A DNA stretch of 64,000 bases from assembly GCA_947487525.1 (NCBI GenBank), contig CANKWR010000004.1, positions 16,078 to 80,077 of the forward strand, written 5' to 3'. This document shows positions 53,992 to 63,055 of the stretch, piece by piece. The notes under the pieces were generated by a model. That model worked only from the letters and a program-made list of their open reading frames with translations. It did no database searches and was not told the DNA's origin. Positions within the stretch are counted from its first letter, which is position 1. Each line of letters starts with the position of its first letter. Source of the DNA: Bacteroidota bacterium. GTDB taxonomy: Bacteria > Bacteroidota > Bacteroidia > Chitinophagales > Chitinophagaceae. The translations under genes were made by a program, and so were the position numbers.

Positions 53992-54723
53992 TTAAGCTAA
54001 GGTATAAGCAGCGGTCACTATTTGAATACTGGCCGGTTTTGCTTGCCACAAACATTTGCAGGCCATTTCCAAAGTGGCACCTGTGGTGAGCACATCGTCC
54101 ACTACAAGTAAGTGTTTATTAACCAAGTTTATTTTGGGGTTGAGCTTAAAAATAGGCGTACTGTTTTCGCCCCGGTGCAACCGGTCCTTATTTGTTTGTG
54201 TTGTTGTACCTTTTGTTTTAAGTAGGCTCTCTGCGACTGGCACTTTGTAACCGTTTTGAAACATTGACTCGCACAATAACTTGCTTTGGTTATATCCTCT
54301 GCTCCTTATTTTTCTTTTACTTATTGGTATTGGAATGAGATAATCCACATGAAATTTTTCCTGTAATTGATTGAGTTCATTTGCCATGAGTTTACCTAAT
54401 AAATAACCGGCCCTTTTATTTTGCTTATACTTTAACTCGAATATGATTTTTTGTACAATACTTTCTTTGGTAAAATATAAAATGGAAAAGGCTTTGTCAA
54501 CAGGCACCCTGCCCCAGAATATTTTGTCTACGGGGTTTATATTCATTAGACTGAAATTAGTAAAAGGCAATTGCGATTCACAAACAGGGCAAATAATTTG
54601 CTTTTGAGATAAAGTATCAATTCCGCATTGCAAACAAATATGCGGATAAAATAAATGAAAGAATGCTTGTGTGTATTCGGTTAATTTATGGGAGTGGCCT
54701 AAGGAAAGCATCCAGCTTGGCAT
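53992..54723 (-). CDS. comF: ComF-family phosphoribosyltransferase-like protein
   Basis: 243 residues. N-terminal zinc finger CLQCGIDTLSQKQIICPVCESQLPF. The C-terminal type I PRTase fold has YLIPIPISKRKIRSRGYNQ, TNKDRLHR and the PRPP-type loop LLVVDDVLTTGATLEMACKCL. ComFC works in DNA uptake during transformation in competent bacteria. It lies 2 bases downstream of radA on the same strand, so the two are co-transcribed. No other competence gene is near. Confidence 0.9.
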   Translation of the reverse strand: MPSWMLSLGHSHKLTEYTQAFFHLFYPHICLQCGIDTLSQKQIICPVCESQLPFTNFSLMNINPVDKIFWGRVPVDKAFSILYFTKESIVQKIIFELKYKQNKRAGYLLGKLMANELNQLQEKFHVDYLIPIPISKRKIRSRGYNQSKLLCESMFQNGYKVPVAESLLKTKGTTTQTNKDRLHRGENSTPIFKLNPKINLVNKHLLVVDDVLTTGATLEMACKCLWQAKPASIQIVTAAYTLA

Positions 54724-54725
54724 GA

Positions 54726-56096
54726 TTAAAAGAAGAGTCGGTAAGCTTCGTCTACTCTTTCTACAGGGATAATTTGAATACTATGTTTTTTTGGTTCAAT
54801 GCCCTTGCTATTAAATGCAGAAATATAAATTTTTTCAAATCCTAATTTTTCTGCTTCTGCAATGCGCTGCTGTATTCTATTTACAGCACGAATTTCTCCA
54901 TTCAATCCTACCTCGCCTGCAAAGCAAATGCCTTGTGGCAATGGAATGTCTTCGTAGGAGGATAAGAGCGATAAGATAATGGCTAAGTCTAAGGAAGGAT
55001 CTTCAATTTTTAATCCACCTGCAATATTGACAAAAACGTCTTTCATACCAAAGGCAAAGCCACCTCGTTTTTCAAGTACGGCCAATAATAGTTGAAGCCT
55101 TCTTAAATCAAATCCAGTCACTGTTCTTTGAGGGGTACCATATACACTTTGTGTCACCAAGGCCTGCACTTCAATTAACAATGGGCGCATTCCTTCCATC
55201 GAAGCTGCAATAGTACTGCCACTTAAGGATTCGTTTCTTTGGGCTATTAAAAAAGCGGAAGGATTGTTGACTACTTTCATGCCTTCGCCCGTCATTTCGT
55301 AAATACCTAATTCACTGGTGCTGCCGAATCTATTTTTCAAAGTACGTAACATTCTATAAGCATAATGACGATCACCCTCAAACTGAAGTACGGTGTCTAC
55401 CATATGTTCTAAAATTTTTGGTCCTGCGATCGTCCCCTCTTTGGTAATATGTCCAATTAAAAAAACAGGGGTGCCTGTTTCCTTTGCAAAACGTTGAAAT
55501 TCGGCTGCAGTTTGCTTTATTTGTGAAACACTGCCTGCGGCCGCTTCAATTAAATTGGATTCCAGGGTTTGAATAGAATCCACAATAACTACGGTTGGCT
55601 TTAATTTTTTAATGGACTTGAATATATCAGACGTCCGCGTTTCCGTTAGTAAGTAAAAATTTTCGTTTTGTAAATTCAAACGATCAGCGCGCATTTTAAT
55701 TTGCTGAATACTTTCCTCTCCACTGATGTATAATACGGTTTGGTCCTTCATCATTAAGCCCTGCTGTAAAAACAAAGTGCTTTTTCCAATCCCTGGTTCA
55801 CCTGCAACCAGTATGATGGAACCCAATACAATTCCTCCCCCTAAAACTCTATTTAATTCAGCATCCGCACTGCTAATTCTTTTTTCAGATTGGCTATTGA
55901 CTTCGTTGATCGCAATAACCTGTGTGCCTTTTTGCTGCGTAGTATAGCCTTCCCATCCAGCGTCTTTCTTTTCGCCCTTTTCCACCAATTCTTCTGTAAA
56001 GGTATTCCACTCATTACAAGCAGGGCATTTGCCTGCCCATTTTGCAGACTCATAGCCACAATTATTACAAAAGAATGCGGATTTAGCTTTGCTCAT
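54726..56096 (-). CDS. radA: DNA repair protein RadA
   Basis: 456 residues. Zinc finger Cys10, Cys13, Cys24, Cys27 (FFCNNCGYESAKWAGKCPACNEW). RecA-like core with Walker A VAGEPGIGKSTLFLQQG (Lys105) and ILYISGEES-type block VLYISGEESIQQIKMRADR. The RadA-specific KNRFG motif is in LRTLKNRFGSTSELGIYEM. The C-terminal Lon-like domain has FVNIAGGLKIEDPSLDLA and CFAGEVGLNGEIRAV. It is a branch-migrating helicase in recombination. comF follows. Confidence 0.96.
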   Translation of the reverse strand: MSKAKSAFFCNNCGYESAKWAGKCPACNEWNTFTEELVEKGEKKDAGWEGYTTQQKGTQVIAINEVNSQSEKRISSADAELNRVLGGGIVLGSIILVAGEPGIGKSTLFLQQGLMMKDQTVLYISGEESIQQIKMRADRLNLQNENFYLLTETRTSDIFKSIKKLKPTVVIVDSIQTLESNLIEAAAGSVSQIKQTAAEFQRFAKETGTPVFLIGHITKEGTIAGPKILEHMVDTVLQFEGDRHYAYRMLRTLKNRFGSTSELGIYEMTGEGMKVVNNPSAFLIAQRNESLSGSTIAASMEGMRPLLIEVQALVTQSVYGTPQRTVTGFDLRRLQLLLAVLEKRGGFAFGMKDVFVNIAGGLKIEDPSLDLAIILSLLSSYEDIPLPQGICFAGEVGLNGEIRAVNRIQQRIAEAEKLGFEKIYISAFNSKGIEPKKHSIQIIPVERVDEAYRLFF

Positions 56097-56151
56097 ACCT
56101 TAAAGATAGGGGCTATTTTAATTATTATAGAAGTATAAACCGAAAATAGTT

Positions 56152-57699
56152 TTACAGCTTTATTTCTTCTTGTTGGTCATCCAAAAACTTATACTCCACT
56201 AAATGGCTATTGTTCTCCGGAATGGACTTCAATTTTATTTTAAATTTCTTTTTCCATTTTTTAAGAATACTGGTAAATATTCCCTTAGTCAAATGTGAAT
56301 GAATAATTGGATGTACTAAAATTTGTAAAGCTTTATGTCCATGAGTAGCTAGGTAGGCCAATTTCTTTTCCATTTCATCCTCGAGCAATAATGTCGAAGT
56401 TATTTTACCAGTCCCATTACAAGCTGGACAATCCTCTGAAGTATTGATATTTACTTCGGGTCTGATTCTTTGACGGGTTGCCTGTAATAAACCAAATTTA
56501 GAAATAGGCAGTACCGAATGTCTTGCACGATCGGGTTTCATGAATTCATCTAATGCTTCTTGCACCTTTCTTTTATTCTCGGGCAATTTCATATCAATGA
56601 AGTCAATCACTATAATTCCACCTATGTCCCTTAGTCTTAATTGACGTGCAATTTCTTCAGCGGCTTCCATATTGGTTTGAAGTGCATTTTCTTCCTGATT
56701 GTTACTAACACTCTTAAATCCGCTATTTACATCAATTACGTGCAAGGCCTCGGTATGTTCAATAATTAAGTAAGCGCCGCTATTTAAATTCACTGTTTTC
56801 CCAAAGGACGACTTCACTTGTTTCGTAATTCCATATTGGTCAAAAATATCTTGTTCACTTGAGTGTAGGCTTAAAATATTTGCTTTGGCAGGGGCTATTC
56901 TTTGAAGATAGCTTAATGTAATGTCAAATATTTTTTTATCGTTGACAACAATTTTGTTGAAGTCCTCATTTAATAAGTCTCTTAGGATACTTGTAGTTTT
57001 ACTCTCTTCACTCATGATACGCGCAGGAGATACAGCACCATTTAAATTCGCCTGAATGTTTTTCCAATTCTCTACCAAGGTTAATAAGTCCTCGTGTAAT
57101 TCAGCAGTTGATTTGCCTTCGGCAGCAGTACGCACAATCACGCCAAAGTTTTTTGGCCTGATAGACTCCATCATTTTTTGAAGACGCTTGCGCTCCTCAC
57201 CGCTGTGAATTTTTTTAGATACCGCAACTATTTCATTGAATGGGGTTAATACTATAAATCGTCCAGCCAATGAAATTTCGCAGGTAAGTCTTGGTCCTTT
57301 TGCTGCAATAGGCTCTTTTAAAATTTGAACCAACACATTGGGTTTGCCATTGAGTACTTCACTTATTTTCCCCGTTTTTACAATTTCCGCTTCTGATTGA
57401 AATTTAGAAAAATCAAACCTGTTATCGTTATTGTGAATCGCTTCCTGGGTATATTTTATGATTGATTTTATGTAAGGGCTAAGATCGGTATAATGTAAAA
57501 ATGCATCTTTCTCAAATCCTACATCTACAAAAGCAGCGTTTAATCCGGGTATAATTTTACGCACTTTACCAAGGTATAAATCCCCTACGGCCCAGCGGGT
57601 ATCCATTTTTTCGTTATGGATTTCCACCAATTTTTTTTCCTCCAATAAGGCTATTTCAACCCCATCAGCGGTACTGTTAATGATTAGATCTTTGTTCAC
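56152..57699 (-). CDS. rng: Ribonuclease G/E family protein
   Basis: 515 residues from a GTG start (MNKDLIINSTADGVEIALLEEKKLVEI). S1 domain: NLYLGKVRKIIPGLNAAFVDVGFEKDAFLHYTDL-type region near residues 40-75. Catalytic DNase I-like subdomain: GGIIVIDFIDMKLPENKRKV with the metal-binding Asp pair. The Zn-link cysteines are in EDCPACNGTGKI. The long C-terminal scaffold of RNase E is missing, as in RNase G. It processes rRNA and decays mRNA. A 190-base leader with a hairpin precedes it. Confidence 0.94.
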   Translation of the reverse strand: MNKDLIINSTADGVEIALLEEKKLVEIHNEKMDTRWAVGDLYLGKVRKIIPGLNAAFVDVGFEKDAFLHYTDLSPYIKSIIKYTQEAIHNNDNRFDFSKFQSEAEIVKTGKISEVLNGKPNVLVQILKEPIAAKGPRLTCEISLAGRFIVLTPFNEIVAVSKKIHSGEERKRLQKMMESIRPKNFGVIVRTAAEGKSTAELHEDLLTLVENWKNIQANLNGAVSPARIMSEESKTTSILRDLLNEDFNKIVVNDKKIFDITLSYLQRIAPAKANILSLHSSEQDIFDQYGITKQVKSSFGKTVNLNSGAYLIIEHTEALHVIDVNSGFKSVSNNQEENALQTNMEAAEEIARQLRLRDIGGIIVIDFIDMKLPENKRKVQEALDEFMKPDRARHSVLPISKFGLLQATRQRIRPEVNINTSEDCPACNGTGKITSTLLLEDEMEKKLAYLATHGHKALQILVHPIIHSHLTKGIFTSILKKWKKKFKIKLKSIPENNSHLVEYKFLDDQQEEIKL

Positions 57700-57843
57700 T
57701 TATAGCAACTTTTTTATACACGATAGCGCGCAATGATAAATAGCGCAGCTCCTGCATTATATATTTTGTAATCACTACCACTTTACGAAGGAAGGAAAAG
57801 GTAAAGTAAAGATGCTAAGTAGAAGAGTGGAGTGTAATAAAAA

Positions 57844-57879
57844 TATACAAGCGTGACATTATATAGGCACGCTTGTATA
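57844..57879 (-). terminator. Strong hairpin between the mS38-like gene and rng
   Basis: A 12-bp perfect inverted repeat (57844-57855 with 57868-57879) with a 12-base loop is followed on the minus strand by a short U-run. It is either the terminator of the HU-TPR-small-protein operon or a structured element in the 5' leader of rng. Confidence 0.65.
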
Positions 57880-57890
57880 CAGAAAGAGAA

Positions 57891-57986
57891 TTATTTATTC
57901 TTCTTCTTATGACGGTTTTTTCTTAAACGTTTTTTTCTTTTGTGCGTCGCAATTTTATGACGCTTTCTTTTTTTACCACAAGGCAT
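57891..57986 (-). CDS. AURKAIP1/COX24-type (mS38-like) small basic ribosomal protein
   Basis: 31 residues, ATG at 57986, stop at 57891-57893. Sequence MPCGKKRKRHKIATHKRKKR continues with a basic tail: over half the residues are Lys, Arg or His. This matches the short Bacteroidota proteins assigned to the AURKAIP1/COX24 domain, whose mitochondrial relative is ribosomal protein mS38; I recall this from family knowledge, not a search. It sits 27 bases after the TPR gene on the same strand, ahead of a hairpin and rng. Its length makes it easy to miss. Confidence 0.75.
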   Translation of the reverse strand: MPCGKKRKRHKIATHKRKKRLRKNRHKKKNK

Positions 57987-58013
57987 GTCCTATAATTTTT
58001 GTTATTAAAAATG

Positions 58014-58856
58014 TTATTTCTTCAATTCTTTAATTCTTTTTTCAATTGCTTCAATCGCCTCTGGACGGTTCACTTGTTTTTTAACTTTGTTGTACCATTC
58101 AATAGCAGCTTCGTTTTGGTTGGATAGTTCATAACACTCCGCAAGGTTAATCATCGCTTCCAAATTACTAGGTTGTAATTTGAGTACCGTGATAAATCGT
58201 TCAATTGCTTTAGGGTATTGACCTGATTTTTTTCCTCCCAATCCTAAAATTAAGTTTCCGTATACGTTTTGTGGATTTTTGTCCACGATCTCTTTCACTT
58301 CCAAGATGCCTTGCATGGGATTGTCTGAAATATTTCCAAACAAGTAGCAGGCACCTAAATTGATTTTTACAGAATCATTATTAGGATTGATTACCAATGC
58401 TTTCTCTAAAAGAACTTTTGCATTTACTGCCATCCAATTTTGGATTGCAGGGGGTGCTTCCTGTGTTGTTAGGTTATCTACCAACAGCTGGGCTGCAAAA
58501 GTGAGGCTTTTTTCAGAATTTTCCAACAAAGCAGCACTGTAAGTGTAATATAAATAAGGGGCTACTCTTTGGGCAGAATCAGCCCAAAACGTAGATAATT
58601 GTCTATAAATTGCAATAGAATCCCCAGCTGATTTGGACTTAGTTAGTTGATTTTCAATGCTTAACAAAGAAATTTTGTGTGACCCAGTTAGGGTAGTTTT
58701 AGCTCCATCCAAGATGGTTTTAGTGCTTACTGTTTCATTAACACTGGTTGCATTCGCAGCCTGGTTGGCATTTTTTTGATTTCTTGGAACGAAAACAGCT
58801 AGCGCGGTACATAATAGTACGGCTATAAAAACAACAAGTAACTGAGGTAATTTCAA
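58014..58856 (-). CDS. TPR-repeat protein with N-terminal membrane anchor
   Basis: 280 residues. The start LPQLLVVFIAVLLCTALAVFVP is a signal anchor. A Thr/Ser/Asn-rich linker follows, then TPR units from about residue 150: PNNDSVKINLGACYLFGN, NVYGNLILGLGGKKSGQYPKAIERF, LQPSNLEAMINLAECYELSNQNEAAIEWYNKV. It is a protein-interaction scaffold facing the periplasm, partner unknown. It lies between the HU gene and the mS38-like gene, an arrangement I recall as common beside rng in Bacteroidota. Confidence 0.82.
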   Translation of the reverse strand: MKLPQLLVVFIAVLLCTALAVFVPRNQKNANQAANATSVNETVSTKTILDGAKTTLTGSHKISLLSIENQLTKSKSAGDSIAIYRQLSTFWADSAQRVAPYLYYTYSAALLENSEKSLTFAAQLLVDNLTTQEAPPAIQNWMAVNAKVLLEKALVINPNNDSVKINLGACYLFGNISDNPMQGILEVKEIVDKNPQNVYGNLILGLGGKKSGQYPKAIERFITVLKLQPSNLEAMINLAECYELSNQNEAAIEWYNKVKKQVNRPEAIEAIEKRIKELKK

Positions 58857-58882
58857 AATAAGACAATTTCCTGCAAAGGTAA

Positions 58883-59167
58883 TTACTTACGACTGCTTTT
58901 TACCTCGTTTACAAATTCTTTTGCAGGTTTAAATGCTGGAATATAATGTTCAGGAATTTCTACCGCAATATTCTTTTTAATGTTACGCCCAATTTTTGCG
59001 GCTCTTTTCTTAGTTATAAAGCTACCAAACCCTCGAATATAGATATTCTGGCCATTTGATAAGCTTTCTTTAACTTCCTTAAACATCGTTTCTAAAGTAA
59101 CTAAAACATCCACTTTAGGAATTCCAGTTTTCTCAGAGATTTGATTGATGAGATCAGATTTTCTCAT
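58883..59167 (-). CDS. HU/IHF-family DNA-binding protein
   Basis: 94 residues. Typical N-terminal helices MRKSDLINQISEKTGIPKVDVLVTLETMFKEVKESL, then the beta-arm region IYIRGFGSFITKKRAAKIGRNIKKN with the conserved GFGSF, and an arm tip ending VEIPEHYIPAFKPAKEFVNEV. It bends and compacts DNA. First gene of the minus-strand HU-TPR-small protein run, with a recognisable promoter about 30 bases upstream, and divergent from mutY. Confidence 0.95.
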   Translation of the reverse strand: MRKSDLINQISEKTGIPKVDVLVTLETMFKEVKESLSNGQNIYIRGFGSFITKKRAAKIGRNIKKNIAVEIPEHYIPAFKPAKEFVNEVKSSRK

Positions 59168-59191
59168 GAAGGTAATTTTTGGGTTCAGTAT

Positions 59192-59222
59192 TAAAAATAA
59201 ATTAAATTTTAACTTTTTGCAA
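59192..59222 (-). promoter_or_regulatory. Promoter of the HU operon
   Basis: On the minus strand TTG (59222-59220) and TATTTTTA (59199-59192) are 20 bases apart, close to the Bacteroidota pattern. The remaining HU/mutY spacer to 59374 is very AT-rich with no other clear element. Confidence 0.45.
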
Positions 59223-59374
59223 CTAAATCTTCATTTATTTATGGGGATTTATGCATTATTTTAAGTTAATATGCATATAAATTATTTATATATGAATATA
59301 TTATAATTTATAAATTGACATCTTTTCTTAAATTTTGACCTGATATTGGTCATTTTTGCTCAATTTTACGCAAA

Positions 59375-60445
59375 ATGAGTACAAAATTTTGCGAATTATT
59401 GCTAAAGTGGGATCAAAAGGGGAATGACCGCCCCATGCCTTGGAAGGGAGAAAAAGACCCCTACAAAATATGGTTGAGTGAGATTATCCTCCAACAAACC
59501 AGGGTTGAACAAGGATGGGCCTACTATGAGCGTTTTGTAAAAAAGTATCCCAACATTCATTTATTAGCAAAAGCAAAGGACCAAGCCGTTTTTAAATTAT
59601 GGGAAGGGCTCGGTTATTATAATCGGTGCAAAAATTTATTGTTTACTGCAAAACAAATTGTTACAGATTTAAATGGAAAATTTCCCAATACCTACGAAAA
59701 TTTATTACAATTAAAAGGCGTGGGTCCATATACCGCTGCTGCGATTGCTTCCTTTGCTTATAACCTTCCCCATGCGGTGGTGGATGGCAATGTATTTAGA
59801 GTTTTTGCTAGGTATTACGGCATCAACCTGCCTACGGATTCAAAGGAGGGCATTGATTTATTCAATAAAATTGCATTTGAAAATTTAGCAAAAAATAAAG
59901 CAGGCATTTATAATCAAGCCTTAATGGATTTCGGGGCCACAGTTTGTAAGCCAGCTACTCCATTGTGTTCTAGCTGTGTAATGAATAAGGGCTGCACCGC
60001 TTTCTTGCAGAATACGGTTGGACAATTACCCATTAAATTAAAAGTGATTCAAAAGAAAAAAAGATGCTTTGATTATTTCTTTTTTATCGTAGGAAATACA
60101 TTTTACTTACAACAAAGACAGCCAGGGGATATTTGGGCAGGACTTTACCAGCCCTATTTATTGGAGCCGGAACGTTTAATGACTTCTACCCAAAAAGAGG
60201 TTAGCGACATGCTAGAAAATCATTTATCAATGGATGTACCCATCTTAAAAATTGAGTTGAATACCCAGCTATACCAACAACAACTTACGCATCAATTATT
60301 GACAGTCAGGTTCACGACTATTTATTTACAATCCGTGCCTACCATTCTTAGTCAGGGCAAATGGATTAAATTAACACAAAGCGCTAAATACCCCTTCCCC
60401 AAAACCATTAAGGATTACCTGGAAAAGGATGCGTCCTTTGTTTGA
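59375..60445 (+). CDS. mutY: A/G-specific adenine glycosylase MutY
   Basis: 356 residues. Catalytic Glu36 in WLSEIILQQTRVEQ, helix-hairpin-helix LLQLKGVGPYTAAAIASFAY (about 111-129) and catalytic Asp137 in VVDGNVFRV. The [4Fe-4S] site is Cys191, Cys198, Cys201, Cys207 (C-x6-C-x2-C-x5-C). The C-terminal NUDIX-like domain recognises 8-oxoguanine (FFIVGNTFYLQQRQPGDIWAGLYQPYL). It removes adenine mispaired with 8-oxoG. It lies 49 bases upstream of gldE, as in many Bacteroidota. Confidence 0.96.
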   Translation: MSTKFCELLLKWDQKGNDRPMPWKGEKDPYKIWLSEIILQQTRVEQGWAYYERFVKKYPNIHLLAKAKDQAVFKLWEGLGYYNRCKNLLFTAKQIVTDLNGKFPNTYENLLQLKGVGPYTAAAIASFAYNLPHAVVDGNVFRVFARYYGINLPTDSKEGIDLFNKIAFENLAKNKAGIYNQALMDFGATVCKPATPLCSSCVMNKGCTAFLQNTVGQLPIKLKVIQKKKRCFDYFFFIVGNTFYLQQRQPGDIWAGLYQPYLLEPERLMTSTQKEVSDMLENHLSMDVPILKIELNTQLYQQQLTHQLLTVRFTTIYLQSVPTILSQGKWIKLTQSAKYPFPKTIKDYLEKDASFV

Positions 60446-60494
60446 TGGAATGTCTCATTTAATTATTAACTTTCCACTATAAATACGTACTATT

Positions 60495-61850
60495 TTGGAC
60501 TATTATTCGCGTCTTTTCAGTTTTTTGTCAATTCCTACTCCTCATCCTGTTCAACAGGACGCACTCCTTTTTTTAATAATGATTGTTTTGTTGTTTTTTT
60601 CTTTTGCCATTGCTGGTTCTGAAGTGGCTTTTTTCTCCTTGTCGTATAAGGATATTCAAAATCTCAAAACAAAAAACAACAAGGCATTAAAGCGCATTGT
60701 TGCCTTACTTGAAAATCCAAATAAGTTGTTGACGAGTATGCTTATTGCCAATAGCTTTATTAATATTTGTATCATTTTAATTGCGAACATTTTAATCAAC
60801 CACCTATTTACTTTTGACAATATTGCCTTTCCGGGTTTTGAGTTTATAGTCAAAGTGCTGTCTGTGACTATTTTGTTGTTATTTTTTGCCGAGATATTAC
60901 CCAAAGTGATGGCAACACAAAATAATATTCGTTTTGCGCAAAGTTTTGGCGGTATTATACAAGTGGTATACTTTATTTTTTCAAAACCCAGTGGTATCAT
61001 GGTGAAGTATACCAATATCATTGAAAATAAGTTGGCTAAAAAAAATAAAGGCACTACTTATAGTATGGAAGAGCTGGACCATGCGATTGATTTGACCGCT
61101 TCCACCAATGAACAAGAGAGCGAAAAGAAAATTTTAAAAGGAATTGTAAAATTTGGAAACATTTCGGTAAAGCAAATAATGAAAACCAGGTTGGATGTAT
61201 ATGGAGTGGAAGAATTAATCAATTTTGGTGCATTGCTAGAACATATCAAAGAGTATAATTATAGTCGCTTCCCGGTATACAAAGAGGACTTAGATACCAT
61301 TGTGGGCATGATTCATACAAAAGATGTTTTGCCCTATATTAACGAAAGCGCTGACTATAATTGGTCCTCCTTAATTAGGCCCGCTTTTTTTGTGCATGAA
61401 CAAAAAATGATTGAGGACTTATTGCAAGAGTTCCAGTCAAAAAGAATTCACTTTGCAATTGTGGTGGATGAATTTGGAGGAACAAGTGGAATTATCACAT
61501 TGGAAGACATTTTAGAGGAAATTGTCGGTGATATTAAAGATGAGTTTGATGAGGAAGAAGCGATGATTAAAAAGATAGATGAATTCCATTACATTATGGA
61601 AGGCAAAACGCCCATTATTGATTTATGTAGTTATATTGATTTGTCCACCTCGTTTTTTGACAAAGTAAAAGGGGAAAGCGATACAGTTGCAGGTTTGTTT
61701 TTAGAACTAGCAGGGCATTTTCCAGCCTTACAACAAGTGATAAAGTACCAACAATTTAGTTTTACTGTTTTAGAAATTAAAAAGAATAGAATACATAAGT
61801 TACAATTAATTATTTCACCCCAATTGGTTAACAGTGCTGAAATTGTATAA
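60495..61850 (+). CDS. gldE: Gliding motility-associated protein GldE (CNNM/CBS family)
   Basis: 451 residues from a TTG start; the first in-frame ATG at 60579 would cut into the first membrane helix. DUF21/CNNM membrane region: ALLFLIMIVLLFFSFAIAGSEVAFFSL and following helices. Then two CBS repeats (IMKTRLDVYGVEELINFGALLEHI, FAIVVDEFGGTSGIITLEDILEEIVGDI) and the C-terminal CorC_HlyC domain. It shares this fold with magnesium-transport-related proteins. gldD follows, overlapping by 17 bases, confirming GldE. Confidence 0.88.
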   Translation: MDYYSRLFSFLSIPTPHPVQQDALLFLIMIVLLFFSFAIAGSEVAFFSLSYKDIQNLKTKNNKALKRIVALLENPNKLLTSMLIANSFINICIILIANILINHLFTFDNIAFPGFEFIVKVLSVTILLLFFAEILPKVMATQNNIRFAQSFGGIIQVVYFIFSKPSGIMVKYTNIIENKLAKKNKGTTYSMEELDHAIDLTASTNEQESEKKILKGIVKFGNISVKQIMKTRLDVYGVEELINFGALLEHIKEYNYSRFPVYKEDLDTIVGMIHTKDVLPYINESADYNWSSLIRPAFFVHEQKMIEDLLQEFQSKRIHFAIVVDEFGGTSGIITLEDILEEIVGDIKDEFDEEEAMIKKIDEFHYIMEGKTPIIDLCSYIDLSTSFFDKVKGESDTVAGLFLELAGHFPALQQVIKYQQFSFTVLEIKKNRIHKLQLIISPQLVNSAEIV

Positions 61851-62430
61851 ACTTGGAGTGGTGATTATCGCCACCTGCGCCATACTATTTTTTGGTTGCA
61901 ATAGTCCAGTAGCGCCTAAACCAAAAGGGTATGAAAAAACGGTTTTCCCTGAAAAAAAATACAAGGTATTTAGTGCAGCAGGGTATCCTTACACATTTGA
62001 ATATCCGGTGTATGGTCAAATAAAAAACAACCTCAATTATTTTAGGGACAATAAGCAAACCAATAACTGGATTAACATTCATTTTCCTGAAAATGGTGCC
62101 ACCATTTATGTGAGTTACCGTCCGATACTAGCCAATCAATTGGATACTTTTATCAGAGATGCCTATACTTTTGCTAATAACCATACGAGCAAGGCCAGTT
62201 CCATTGATGATTCGGTATTTGTTACCGACCATGGGGTGTATGGGGTATTTTTCCATATTGGTGGGAATGTAGCTACTAGCTACCAGTTTTTACTCACTGA
62301 TTCTACGCATCATTTTTTTAGAGGGGCACTTTATTTTGATGCAACCCCGAATGAGGACTCCTTGGCGCCAGCAAATGAATTCTTTTTAAAAGACCTTAAG
62401 CATTTAGTAAATACTTTTCGTTGGAAATAA
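61834..62430 (+). CDS. gldD: Gliding motility lipoprotein GldD
   Basis: 198 residues. Lipoprotein signal MLKLYKLGVVIIATCAILFFGC, then NSPVAPKPKGYEKTVFPEKKY, the PKPxGY opening typical of GldD. WINIHFPENGATIYVSYRP, TYQFLLTD-like SYQFLLTDSTHHFFRGALYFDATPNEDSLAP and FLKDLKHLVNTFRW close it. GldD is required for gliding and chitin use in Flavobacterium johnsoniae. It overlaps gldE by 17 bases, so the two are translationally coupled. The start could also be a little downstream of the overlap but the signal peptide needs it here. Confidence 0.9.
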   Translation: MLKLYKLGVVIIATCAILFFGCNSPVAPKPKGYEKTVFPEKKYKVFSAAGYPYTFEYPVYGQIKNNLNYFRDNKQTNNWINIHFPENGATIYVSYRPILANQLDTFIRDAYTFANNHTSKASSIDDSVFVTDHGVYGVFFHIGGNVATSYQFLLTDSTHHFFRGALYFDATPNEDSLAPANEFFLKDLKHLVNTFRWK

Positions 62431-62457
62431 TGATATCTTTACTACACAATTTTACCT

Positions 62458-63042
62458 ATGATAATTATTGATTCTGTTTTGGTGAGTGATGAAATAGTAG
62501 AAGAACAATTTGTTTGTGATTTGACTAAATGCAAGGGAGGCTGTTGTGAGGATGGTGATGCTGGAGCACCTTTAGAAAATAAAGAAAAAGAGTATATCAA
62601 AGAATTCTATGCTACGGTAGAGCCCTATATGACCAAGGAAGGAATTAAGGAAGTGAAGCAGACAGGTTTATTTACGTATGATCGGGAGTTTGGATGGGTT
62701 ACCCCCACCATTAAAGGACAAATTTGTGCTTATGGGTATAAAGACGAAAAAGGCATTATAAAATGTGCATTTGAGCAAGCCTATAATGATGGTAAAATAA
62801 GCTGGAAAAAACCAATTAGCTGCCATTTGTTTCCAATAAAAGTCACCAAAAGTAAATCGGATCCAGGAGTGGAGTATTTGAATTATGAACCAAGAGAAGA
62901 TTTATGTGCCGCTGCATGCTCATTGGGGGTAAAGTTAAAAGTCCCTGCTTATGTGTTTTTAAAAGAATCGATTATCCGCAAGTACGGCGAAGAATTTTAC
63001 AATGCTTTAGACGCTTCGGCTCAACATCTTCAAAAAAAATAA
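62458..63042 (+). CDS. DUF3109-family cysteine-rich protein
   Basis: 194 residues. Conserved DUF3109 start EEQFVCDLTKCKGGCCEDGDAGAPLE, then GQICAYGY, CAFEQAY, WKKPISCHLFPIKV and EDLCAAACSLG. The spaced cysteines resemble YkgJ-type putative zinc or iron-sulfur sites. It is cytosolic and of unknown function. It lies 27 bases after gldD and 13 bases before the LutB-like gene, so it probably lies in the mutY-gldE-gldD transcript. Confidence 0.83.
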   Translation: MIIIDSVLVSDEIVEEQFVCDLTKCKGGCCEDGDAGAPLENKEKEYIKEFYATVEPYMTKEGIKEVKQTGLFTYDREFGWVTPTIKGQICAYGYKDEKGIIKCAFEQAYNDGKISWKKPISCHLFPIKVTKSKSDPGVEYLNYEPREDLCAAACSLGVKLKVPAYVFLKESIIRKYGEEFYNALDASAQHLQKK

Positions 63043-63055
63043 TTTAATTTATAAC

